Shown here one piece after another: positions 8,247 through 15,263 of a stretch of 58,428 nucleotides of DNA (the first letter of the stretch is position 1; every line of letters starts with the position of its first letter). The position numbers and the translations under genes are program-made. The stretch is from contig DUNT01000092.1 of the NCBI GenBank assembly GCA_012839205.1, positions 1 through 58,428 on the forward strand, read 5' to 3'. The stretch is from Clostridiaceae bacterium. Its GTDB lineage: Bacteria; Bacillota; Clostridia; DSM-8532. Below the pieces are notes generated by a model. The model had not been told where the DNA came from and did not search any database. It worked only from the letters and a program-made list of their open reading frames with translations.

Positions 8247-8279
8247 AGTCTGACTTATGGGCTTCAGGCTTTTTATCCA
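8245..8279 (-). pseudogene. Duplicated 3' end of the 46-residue basic protein gene
   Basis: Read on the minus strand this encodes the residues DKKPEAHKSD and the stop codon, identical to the end of the intact gene at 12244-12384. The match ends abruptly at 8279, five bases before the RAYT element. No start or ribosome site is present, so it is only the footprint of the duplication. Confidence 0.85.
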
Positions 8280-8283
8280 CTAG

Positions 8284-9428
8284 ATGGGGTCAGGCTTTTG
8301 ATTTTTTGATTCTTTATCTTCAGTTCTTTAGTATCTATAGTATCTTTATGATAAAAAAGAAGGGGATTGATTCCATGTGTTGAATATTCAGTAATAATGA
8401 TGTTACTATGAGGTGATCTGATGGCACGAAAACCTAGAATTGAATATCCCGGAGCCTTCTACCATGTTATGTGTAGAGGAAATAATGGAGAACATATACT
8501 TCATAATGATGAAGATAAAAAATTTTACCTGTATCTTATTCAAAAGTATAAGGAAAGGTATTGTTTCAGGATATTTGCTTACTGTATCATGGATAACCAT
8601 GTTCATATGCTAATACAAACAGGAGATGTCCCACTATCAAAGATAATGCAGGGCATACAACAAAGTTTCACCCAAGGATACAATTCAAAATACTGCAGGA
8701 CTGGTCATGTTTTCCAACAGAGGTATAAAGCAATACTAGTTGACGGAGATTCTTACCTATTACAACTGATAAAATATATACACTATAATCCAGTAGAAGC
8801 TTGGATGGAAGAAATTAATTATAAGTGGAGCAGCCATCAAGATTACATAAAGATTAATAAGGAATCTGTGGTTGAGGTGGAGTATGTAATTAAAATGCTT
8901 GGTAAAGATTTAAGGAGCGGGTTGAAAGAATACATAAGGTTTATGAACCTAGACCAGAGAGAGTTTAATATCAATGAGTTTTTATTTGACAAAGTGAAGC
9001 CGCATGCAACAATAGAGGAGTTTAAGGGGTTGCAGACAGAGGTTTCTCGCGTGGCCATAAACCTAGAGGATATAATAAAATATGTTTGTGAGAAAACAAG
9101 TCTGACCATTGAAGAAATAACTAGAAAAACGAAATTAAAGAAGATTGTAACAGCCAGGAAGGCGATAATAGTCCTCAGTGATAAGTACAATGAAATTACA
9201 AATAGGGACCTATCTAAAATACTAAATATATCCTCGTCTGTTATTTCACGAATCAAGGGTGAGAAAATAGATACTGGGACATCAGAGTTAATTGATGAAG
9301 TTATTGGAGAATTGATGGTGTCCGGTGAAACATCAAACCAGTTACACTAGAACTACTATGCAGGTAAAAGAACCAATTTAATATTACCTGAAAAGCCAAG
9401 AATTAGAAAGTCAAAAGCCTGACCCCAT
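8284..9428. mobile_element. RAYT (IS200/Y1-type) element with 18-bp perfect terminal inverted repeats
   Basis: ATGGGGTCAGGCTTTTGA (8284-8301) is repeated in perfect inverse orientation at 9411-9428. The similarity continues inward imperfectly for about 40 bases. The repeats enclose a single Y1-transposase gene. The GGGGTCAGG end sequence is one I associate with many chromosomal RAYT elements. The left end lies five bases inside the left 79-bp island repeat, so the transposon occupies the island edge. Subterminal features are a TAGTATC direct repeat (about 8330) and a CAGGTAA/TTACCTG hairpin (9361-9390). Confidence 0.8.
8421..9350 (+). CDS. REP-associated tyrosine transposase (Y1_Tnp) with C-terminal DnaA-like HTH
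   Basis: 309 residues. Residues 1-125 form the Y1 HUH endonuclease domain: the opening MARKPRIEYPGAFYHVMCRGNN, the HUH motif DNHVHML (His60 and His62), and the catalytic tyrosine in KYIHYNPVEA (Tyr119). Residues about 210-300 form a helical DNA-binding domain resembling DnaA domain IV (VCEKTSLTIEEITRKTK, later RDLSKILNISSSVISRI), a common extension in this transposase group. These enzymes nick and join single strands at stem-loop ends. The GAGGTGATCTG before ATG is a good ribosome site. All catalytic residues are present, so it could be active. Confidence 0.9.
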   Translation: MARKPRIEYPGAFYHVMCRGNNGEHILHNDEDKKFYLYLIQKYKERYCFRIFAYCIMDNHVHMLIQTGDVPLSKIMQGIQQSFTQGYNSKYCRTGHVFQQRYKAILVDGDSYLLQLIKYIHYNPVEAWMEEINYKWSSHQDYIKINKESVVEVEYVIKMLGKDLRSGLKEYIRFMNLDQREFNINEFLFDKVKPHATIEEFKGLQTEVSRVAINLEDIIKYVCEKTSLTIEEITRKTKLKKIVTARKAIIVLSDKYNEITNRDLSKILNISSSVISRIKGEKIDTGTSELIDEVIGELMVSGETSNQLH

Positions 9429-9468
9429 ATACATATATGATATACTATCCTAAAGGAGGCGATTTACT

Positions 9469-9801
9469 ATGGATGCCGAGACAATACAAATGGTGATAGA
9501 TTTTAGAGATGCTAGAGATTGGGCACAATTCCACAATCCAAAGGATCTCGCAATATCAATATCTCTTGAGGCTGCAGAACTCCTGGAAGTATTTCAATGG
9601 AGCGGTACTGATTGCAAATGCTTTGATAAGATTGAGAGAATTAAAGAAGAATTGGCAGACGTACTTAATTACTGTATTTTAATGGCAGATGCATGTAATC
9701 TGGATATGAATGAGATAATCAGAGAAAAAGTAATTAAAAATAATGAAAAATATCCGGTGAATAAAGCAAAGGGCATTTCTGATAAGTATAACGAGTTATA
9801 A
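9469..9801 (+). CDS. MazG-like nucleotide pyrophosphohydrolase
   Basis: 110 residues, a single-domain all-alpha NTP pyrophosphatase of the MazG/DCTPP1 type. The metal-binding motifs are visible as E34-x-x-E37 in SLEAAELLEVFQW and E61-x-x-D64 in KEELADVLNYC. Such enzymes hydrolyse (d)NTPs to monophosphates and pyrophosphate, clearing damaged nucleotides or depleting dNTP pools. It sits 40 bases upstream of the nuclease-helicase-protease gene, and both lie between the 79-bp repeats, so they probably act together. AAGGAGG is 8 bases before ATG. A CTGACC -35-like sequence in the right end of the RAYT element with TATACT at 9441-9446 may drive the pair. Confidence 0.88.
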   Translation: MDAETIQMVIDFRDARDWAQFHNPKDLAISISLEAAELLEVFQWSGTDCKCFDKIERIKEELADVLNYCILMADACNLDMNEIIREKVIKNNEKYPVNKAKGISDKYNEL

Positions 9802-9841
9802 GATACGATTTAAATCGAACTATAAGGTTGGGAGATATACA

Positions 9842-12196
9842 ATGATTGTTTATGAGGGAACAAAGCTATCTTTTCAAAGAGATGTCATGAACGGTACAAT
9901 TGCAAGAAATATAGATGAACTATTTAAAAGACTTTATATACCAAGAGGACAAATTGCAGAATTTCGTTCATGGGAAAATTCTCTTCCAAGAATGGGGTTG
10001 ATTTTAGGTGATTCAAGAATTCCGGATCAATCTCAAGTAGCCATTGAATATCAAATTCCTCTTACCTCAAAGAGAGTAGATTTTATGATTGGTGGTAGAG
10101 ATGGCGAAAACGAAAATATTGTTGTAATTGAACTTAAACAATGGGAAAAATGCACTGCGACAAGCCGAGAAAGCGTTGTAAAGGCATACACAGGTGGTGC
10201 ATTAAGAGATGTAGTTCACCCGTCTCAGCAGGTATACTCATATGCAAAACTAATTGAGAATTTTAATGAGTCTGTTAGAGAGAATAATATAAGTCTGATA
10301 CCATGTGCATATTTGCATAACTATAAAGAGACTTATAAGAATCAGATATTCCATCATAAATACAATGATGTAATTAAAGAAGCACCGGTTTTTCTCCAGG
10401 AAGATTCTGAAGAGCTTCAAGACTTTATAGCTAAATTTATCAAAGAGCCCTCGAATAAAAAACTTTTCGATATAATTGAAAATGGAAAACTGAAACCATC
10501 AAAATCATTACAGGATTCTGTTGGTGCCATTCTAGATGGCAAACAGGAATTTATTATGATTGAAGAGCAGCAGGTTGCCTATGCGACAATTTTAAAACTA
10601 GTGCAGAATACAATATCAAATGACGAAAAACATACAATCATTGTTCAAGGAGGCCCAGGAACCGGTAAATCAGTTATTGCAATCAATTTGCTTGCAAAAA
10701 TCCTTAATAACGGTTTTAGCTGTTTTTATGTTACTAAAACTAGTGCTCCAAGGACAACATTTGCCAAGTCTCTTGTACGAGGTAAGCATACATTGAGTTA
10801 TCTGAGAGGGCTATTTAAAAGTTCCGGGACATTTTATGATACGCCTTCAAACACTTTCGATTGCCTTCTTGTTGATGAGGCGCACAGGCTTAATGCAAAA
10901 TCGGGGTTATTTGGTAATTTCGGCGAAAACCAAATCAAAGAAATTATTAATGCATGTAAAATCAGTGTTTTCTTTATTGACGAGGACCAGATTATTTCCA
11001 CTAGGGACATTGGTTCTGTAAAAGAAATTAAAAAATGGGCGAAAAAATTATGTAGTAAAGTACATTACGGTGATAATCTAAAACTGCTATCACAGTTTAG
11101 ATGCAATGGTTCTGATGGTTATCTTGCATTTCTTGATGATGTGCTTGAAATAAGACACACAGCAAATTATGACTGGTTTGATTTTGACTATGATATCCAA
11201 TTTTTTGATGAGCCTTCAAAAATGAAAGAAGCATTACGAAAAACTAATATTAACAATAAATCACGCATGATTGCAGGTTATTGTTATCCTTGGAACAGCA
11301 AAAATGATAAGACGCAGTATGACATAGAACTTGAAGGCGGTTTTAAAGCTCAATGGAACTTTACCACTGATCAATGGGCAACTGATCCAGATTCATTTGA
11401 ACAGGTAGGCTGTATTCATTCGGCTCAAGGATTAGAATTTGATTATGTTGGAATAATTATCGGCACAGATATGAGATATGAAAATGGTAAAGTGATAACC
11501 GATTATACAAGGCGTGATAAGAATGATGCCACTATAAAGGGCCTCAGAACGGGGAACAATGAAGAACTAGCAGATAGGATTATCAGGAATACATATAAAA
11601 CACTCCTGTCAAGAGGACAGAAGGGATGTTATGTATACTGTGAAGACAAGGCCCTTGGAGAATACTTGGCTACAAGATGCGATAGAGCAAAGGAAAATAC
11701 CGCCAAACAAAAAACGTACAAGATAGTGGCATCAGATACGGAACCTAAAAAAATCAAGTATGTCAAGGTAAGATTTTATGAAGCTGCGACAGCAGCAGGC
11801 CCGAGTGAAGATTTTGGAGAAGAGAGATTCGAAGAAATTGACTTACCTGAAACAGATGTGTTACCAGGTACCGATTTTGTATTAAAAATTAGTGGTCGGA
11901 GCATGGAGCCCACGATTATGGATGGTGATTTAGTATGCATTAATTGGAAGGCTCGAAAAAACATCAGAAATGGTGACATTGGTATATTCAATGTAGATGG
12001 AGCTCCATACTGTAAGCATTTTTATCAGGATAAGGGTGGTAACATATGGTTAATTTCTGCTAATGAAGATTATAAGGATACAAATGTATTTATTCCATAT
12101 GACAGTGATATAAGATTTCAATGCAGAGGAAAGGTGCTTGGGCACATAAGTAAATTACCCGATTACTTTAATGTCTGGCAAAAAGATAACCCTTAA
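9842..12196 (+). CDS. PD-(D/E)XK nuclease-like / DUF2075 helicase / S24 (LexA-like) protease-like fusion
   Basis: 784 residues in three parts. Residues about 60-200 look like a PD-(D/E)XK nuclease core (KRVDFMIGG with Asp80; VVIELKQW with Glu97 and Lys99). Residues about 235-650 are a DUF2075 superfamily 1-type helicase: Walker A GGPGTGKS (270-277), Walker B LLVDEAH, FFIDEDQI, and the late motif IHSAQGLEFDYVGIIIG. Residues about 655-784 are an S24/LexA-type domain with Ser687 in SGRSMEPT and Lys725 in PYCKHF, 38 apart as in LexA, so the catalytic dyad is intact. There is no LexA DNA-binding domain. Inference: a damage- or phage-responsive nucleic-acid-processing machine whose S24 module may cleave itself. 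It ends 3 bases before the right 79-bp repeat, which supplies its terminator. Confidence 0.85.
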   Translation: MIVYEGTKLSFQRDVMNGTIARNIDELFKRLYIPRGQIAEFRSWENSLPRMGLILGDSRIPDQSQVAIEYQIPLTSKRVDFMIGGRDGENENIVVIELKQWEKCTATSRESVVKAYTGGALRDVVHPSQQVYSYAKLIENFNESVRENNISLIPCAYLHNYKETYKNQIFHHKYNDVIKEAPVFLQEDSEELQDFIAKFIKEPSNKKLFDIIENGKLKPSKSLQDSVGAILDGKQEFIMIEEQQVAYATILKLVQNTISNDEKHTIIVQGGPGTGKSVIAINLLAKILNNGFSCFYVTKTSAPRTTFAKSLVRGKHTLSYLRGLFKSSGTFYDTPSNTFDCLLVDEAHRLNAKSGLFGNFGENQIKEIINACKISVFFIDEDQIISTRDIGSVKEIKKWAKKLCSKVHYGDNLKLLSQFRCNGSDGYLAFLDDVLEIRHTANYDWFDFDYDIQFFDEPSKMKEALRKTNINNKSRMIAGYCYPWNSKNDKTQYDIELEGGFKAQWNFTTDQWATDPDSFEQVGCIHSAQGLEFDYVGIIIGTDMRYENGKVITDYTRRDKNDATIKGLRTGNNEELADRIIRNTYKTLLSRGQKGCYVYCEDKALGEYLATRCDRAKENTAKQKTYKIVASDTEPKKIKYVKVRFYEAATAAGPSEDFGEERFEEIDLPETDVLPGTDFVLKISGRSMEPTIMDGDLVCINWKARKNIRNGDIGIFNVDGAPYCKHFYQDKGGNIWLISANEDYKDTNVFIPYDSDIRFQCRGKVLGHISKLPDYFNVWQKDNP

Positions 12197-12199
12197 TTA

Positions 12200-12278
12200 A
12201 AAATTGTTAAAGAGGTTGTGATATCAGATGCAACCTCACTTTTTTAGTCTGACTTATGGGCTTCAGGCTTTTTATCCA
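12200..12278. repeat. Right 79-bp direct repeat of the 4-kb island
   Basis: Same 79-bp sequence as 8201-8279 with one substitution. It includes the hairpin GAGGTTG...CAACCTC with a T tract (12212-12245), which terminates the island operon, and the 3' end of the intact small gene on the minus strand. Because the gene is whole on this side, this is the junction that restored the target gene. Confidence 0.9.
12212..12245 (+). terminator. Intrinsic terminator after the helicase fusion gene (inside right repeat)
   Basis: GAGGTTG (12212-12218) pairs with CAACCTC (12231-12237), followed by ACTTTTTTAG. The one base that differs from the left copy lies at the loop-closing edge of the stem. It lies 16 bases after the stop codon of the nuclease-helicase-protease gene. 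Read from the minus strand it can also lie at the end of the convergent small gene. Confidence 0.75.
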
Positions 12279-12384
12279 TATTTTCTTTTATAGGTTCCAG
12301 ATTATTGCCGATTTGGTCGTTGTAAAAGGCAGGGTCGCCATGAACCGGTTTATTAAGCTTTGGATTTACTTTCTTTTTGCCCAT
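12244..12384 (-). CDS. Small basic hypothetical protein (46 aa)
   Basis: MGKKKVNPKLNKPVHGDPAF begins a hydrophilic, lysine-rich protein of 46 residues ending DKKPEAHKSD. I do not recognise it. It has no membrane segment and is probably disordered. The ATG at 12384 is supported by an AAAGGAGGAG site on the minus strand; longer in-frame starts upstream lack one. Its last 11 codons and stop lie in the 79-bp repeat and occur a second time at 8245-8279. It therefore appears to be the integration target of the adjacent island, as often happens with genes whose 3' end is used as an attachment site. Confidence 0.65.
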   Translation of the reverse strand: MGKKKVNPKLNKPVHGDPAFYNDQIGNNLEPIKENMDKKPEAHKSD

Positions 12385-12507
12385 TTTACTCCTCCTTTTG
12401 TTATGAGTCAGTATTAGTTTACCCTGTATTATGAATTCTATTAATCTATAGCACAAAAACCGGGGAAGAGTTAAATATGGTTTAATCGTTGTCCTTTATA
12501 ATGTAGT

Positions 12508-12535
12508 TTGTAATTCAGTCGATATATAATATAAT
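12508..12535 (+). promoter_or_regulatory. Probable sigma-A promoter for the acyltransferase gene
   Basis: TTGTAA (12508-12513), 16 bases, TATAAT (12530-12535). The -10 region is embedded in an AT-rich inverted repeat (ATATAATA then TATTATAT about 6 bases later). The leader to the ATG at 12666 would be about 120 bases, with no other structure that I recognise. Confidence 0.5.
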
Positions 12536-12665
12536 CGTATTATATGTTATGATTGGATAAATAATAGTTAAGTGATGACTAAAGCATGTACAAGCTGTAT
12601 CATAGTATGAGATAATAGTTATGGCATTTTATCGCAAAAACCATTAATTTTTAAGAGCGAGGAAA

Positions 12666-13856
12666 ATGATGAAGATTTTAAACTGGCACCGATTCGTTTT
12701 TAGAATGCTTAAGAGAATTCTTAAACCCTACCTGGTAAAAAAACTAAACTATTCTTTTGAAGAAGTAAAACCCAAACACAAACCGTATATTATTTTAGCA
12801 AATCATAATACCGACTACGATCCATTTTTAGTCGGCTTAGCTTTTCCCGATCAAATGTATTATGTGGCAAGTGAGCATATATTCAGATGGGGCTTTATAA
12901 GCAAGCTCATCAATTTCCTTGTTGCCCCCATTCCAAGAGTAAAAGCAATAACAGAAATACAGACAGCTATTAACATATTAAAAAGATTAAGAGCAGGAGC
13001 AAATGTCTGTATGTTTGCTGAAGGCAATCGTTCCTTTAGCGGTGAGACAGGTGAAGTTCATCCTGCAACGGGCAAATTAATTAAGAAAAGCGGTGTTTCA
13101 CTTATCACTTTCCGTCTGGATGGAGGGTATTTTACAAGTCCCCGCTGGTCCAAAACACTGCGAAAGGGTAAAATGAAGGGGCGAATGATAAAGGAATACT
13201 CCCCTGAAGAAATAAAGTCCATGACAGTTGATGAAGTCTTTTCGGCTATTAAGAAAGATTTATATGTTGATGCCTATGAGGAGCAGGAAAAGAATCCTGT
13301 TGAATATAAAGGCTATAAGTTGGCCGAGAATCTTGAAACAGCCCTTTATTTATGTCCAAAATGTGATAATACAGCAACACTAAAAAGCGAAGGAGACAGG
13401 CTTTTTTGTGCCTGCGGATTAGATCTGAAATATGATACATATGGATATTTATCGTCAAACGACGACGAAGAACCTCCCTTTAAGACAGTCCTGGAATGGT
13501 GCAGATTTCAGGACACTTGGCTTAAACAGGAAATTGAAAAAATTAAAAGTCTGCCGCCTGATGAACTAATATACTCTGATGAAGGTCAAACACTATGGGA
13601 GGCTAACCGTGGCAAAAACAAGCTGATAGCTAAAGGAACCCTGCTTTGCTATAATAATAGAATAGTTTTTGTTAGTGAGGATAATCATAAATATATCTAT
13701 AAATTTAATGATTTGTCTGACTTAAATATTATTGGGCAGATGGACATTGCCTTTGCCACAAATGACCGGCAGGCATATGAGATTAAGTCAAGCTACCCCA
13801 GAAGTGCTCTGAAATACAGGGAGCTGTTTAAATATTTAAAAACTCACAATAGTTAG
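12666..13856 (+). CDS. 1-acylglycerol-3-phosphate acyltransferase-like (PlsC domain) with zinc-ribbon extension
   Basis: 396 residues. The PlsC domain occupies about 35-215: ILANHNTDYDPF gives the catalytic H-x4-D, and FAEGNRSFSG the substrate-binding EGxRS-like motif. It would acylate lysophosphatidate or a related lysophospholipid at the inner membrane leaflet. Beyond the domain, LYLCPKCDNTATLKSEGDRL and FCACGLDL supply four cysteines in two C-x-C/C-x-x-C knuckles, a zinc ribbon, followed by about 130 residues including a pleckstrin-like stretch (GTLLCYNNRIVFVS). That tail is unusual for the enzyme (normally about 240 residues). ATG ATG at the start follows GCGAGGAAA. The GltS-like gene begins 18 bases later, so an operon is likely. 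Confidence 0.82.
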   Translation: MMKILNWHRFVFRMLKRILKPYLVKKLNYSFEEVKPKHKPYIILANHNTDYDPFLVGLAFPDQMYYVASEHIFRWGFISKLINFLVAPIPRVKAITEIQTAINILKRLRAGANVCMFAEGNRSFSGETGEVHPATGKLIKKSGVSLITFRLDGGYFTSPRWSKTLRKGKMKGRMIKEYSPEEIKSMTVDEVFSAIKKDLYVDAYEEQEKNPVEYKGYKLAENLETALYLCPKCDNTATLKSEGDRLFCACGLDLKYDTYGYLSSNDDEEPPFKTVLEWCRFQDTWLKQEIEKIKSLPPDELIYSDEGQTLWEANRGKNKLIAKGTLLCYNNRIVFVSEDNHKYIYKFNDLSDLNIIGQMDIAFATNDRQAYEIKSSYPRSALKYRELFKYLKTHNS

Positions 13857-13874
13857 CATACAAGGAGTGATTTT

Positions 13875-15263
13875 GTGGATTTTTCAGCAGCTAATACTGG
13901 TTTATGGAATTTTATTATTCAGTTTGGTTTAATTGCCGGACTTCTGCTTTTTGCTAATATACTGTCCCGAAAGATAATGTTTATAAGAAAAGCCATGATT
14001 CCTACGGCTGTATTGGGCGGTTTTATAGCATTATTTTTAAGGGAATTGAATCTAATTCCTATGGACGGGGACTTCCTGGAAAAGGTTACTTACCATGCTA
14101 TAGGAATTGGTTTCATTGCTCTTTCTCTTCGGATTCCAGCCAAATACAGCGAGAAAGAAAAGAGTGATTTAACAGCGCTTAAAAGCGGTGCATTAATTGT
14201 AAGTACATATTTGGTTCAAGGTATTTTAGGTCTGATAATATCAATTGGACTTGCATATACAATAATGCCCGATTTCTTTAAAGCCGCCGGGATACTTCTG
14301 CCCATGGGATATGGCCAGGGGCCGGGACAGGCCAATAATGTCGGCTCGTCATATGAACAGCTGGGTTTTGTGGGAGGGCAGTCCTTTGGGTTGTCAATTG
14401 CTGCGGCAGGATTTATATGTGCTTGTGTTGTAGGAGTTTTTTATATTAATGTAGTAAACAGGCAAAGAAAAGTTAAAGTGCAGGAGGCAGCCTATGTTTC
14501 CGGGTCGGTTACTGTTGAAGATTTTCAGGATAAGAATGAGATTCCCATATCCCAATCGGTAGACAGATTTTCGGTGCAGTTTGCACTGGTTCTGTTAATA
14601 TACCTGGCCACATATTTAGTATCTCTTGGGATAACAAGTCTTTTAGCTGAGTTTGCTCCGGGTCTGTCAAGGACGTTGTCACCATTAATTTGGGGATTTA
14701 ACTTTATCACCGGATCATTATTGGCAACAGGCTGTCGACTGGGCTTTGATGCTTTGACAAAAGCTAAGGTAATGACTCGCCAATACCCAAATAATTATTT
14801 ATTATCCAGGATATCCGGCTTGTCATTCGATTTTATGACTATCGCCGGAATAGCGTCAATAGAATTCAAAGAATTGAAAGGGCTATGGGTTCCTTTCATT
14901 ATAATTGCTGTTCTGGGCGGAATAGTAACATTTTATTATCTTAAGTGGTTGTGCAAGAAAATATATCCCGGATATGAGTACGAAGGAATGGTATCCATGT
15001 ACGGAATGCTTACAGGGACAATAAGCTCAGGGGTAGTATTGCTTAGGGAAGTAGATCCTGAATTCAAAACTCCCGCTGCCAATAATTTGTTAACAGGCAG
15101 CAGCTTTGCAATTCTTCTGGGAGCACCCATGTTGATATTTATTGGTTTGGCTCCGGAATCCGATATGCTGCTGTTTGTTACACTGGGATTACTTGTTGCA
15201 TATCTGGTTCCGCTTCTGGCTATAATGCTTAAGGCACACAGAAAAAAACAAGTAAAATCCTAA
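13875..15263 (+). CDS. gltS: Sodium/glutamate symporter family protein (GltS-like)
   Basis: 462 residues with about ten transmembrane helices arranged in two halves. GYGQGPGQANNVGSSYEQLG corresponds to the glycine-rich re-entrant loop of GltS carriers, and VSMYGMLTGTISSGVVLLRE to the matching loop in the second half. It probably takes up glutamate, or a related acidic substrate, with sodium. The glutamate dehydrogenase lies 3.3 kb away. Starts with GTG after AAGGAG. Its TAA overlaps the TAG of the convergent PPDK-like gene by two bases, with no terminator between them. Confidence 0.8.
   Translation: MDFSAANTGLWNFIIQFGLIAGLLLFANILSRKIMFIRKAMIPTAVLGGFIALFLRELNLIPMDGDFLEKVTYHAIGIGFIALSLRIPAKYSEKEKSDLTALKSGALIVSTYLVQGILGLIISIGLAYTIMPDFFKAAGILLPMGYGQGPGQANNVGSSYEQLGFVGGQSFGLSIAAAGFICACVVGVFYINVVNRQRKVKVQEAAYVSGSVTVEDFQDKNEIPISQSVDRFSVQFALVLLIYLATYLVSLGITSLLAEFAPGLSRTLSPLIWGFNFITGSLLATGCRLGFDALTKAKVMTRQYPNNYLLSRISGLSFDFMTIAGIASIEFKELKGLWVPFIIIAVLGGIVTFYYLKWLCKKIYPGYEYEGMVSMYGMLTGTISSGVVLLREVDPEFKTPAANNLLTGSSFAILLGAPMLIFIGLAPESDMLLFVTLGLLVAYLVPLLAIMLKAHRKKQVKS

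Larger units (their letters stand above)
8201..8279. repeat. Left 79-bp direct repeat of the 4-kb island
   Basis: This 79-bp block recurs at 12200-12278 with one difference (C at 8230, T at the matching position 12229). It contains an intrinsic terminator (8213-8246) and, on the minus strand, the last 11 codons plus stop of the small basic protein whose intact copy is at 12244-12384. The intact gene adjoins the right copy, so the left copy looks like the duplicated edge of an integration into the 3' end of that gene. Unit length from repeat to repeat is 3,999 bp. Confidence 0.9.

Noticed and set aside
8201-8279. Target-site duplication made by the RAYT transposon
   Set aside because: 79 bp is far too long, Y1 transposases do not duplicate their target, and the second copy lies 2.8 kb beyond the transposon's right end.
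9842-12196. Plain LexA/SOS repressor or phage repressor
   Set aside because: There is no N-terminal helix-turn-helix; the S24-like module is C-terminal to a 650-residue nuclease-helicase.
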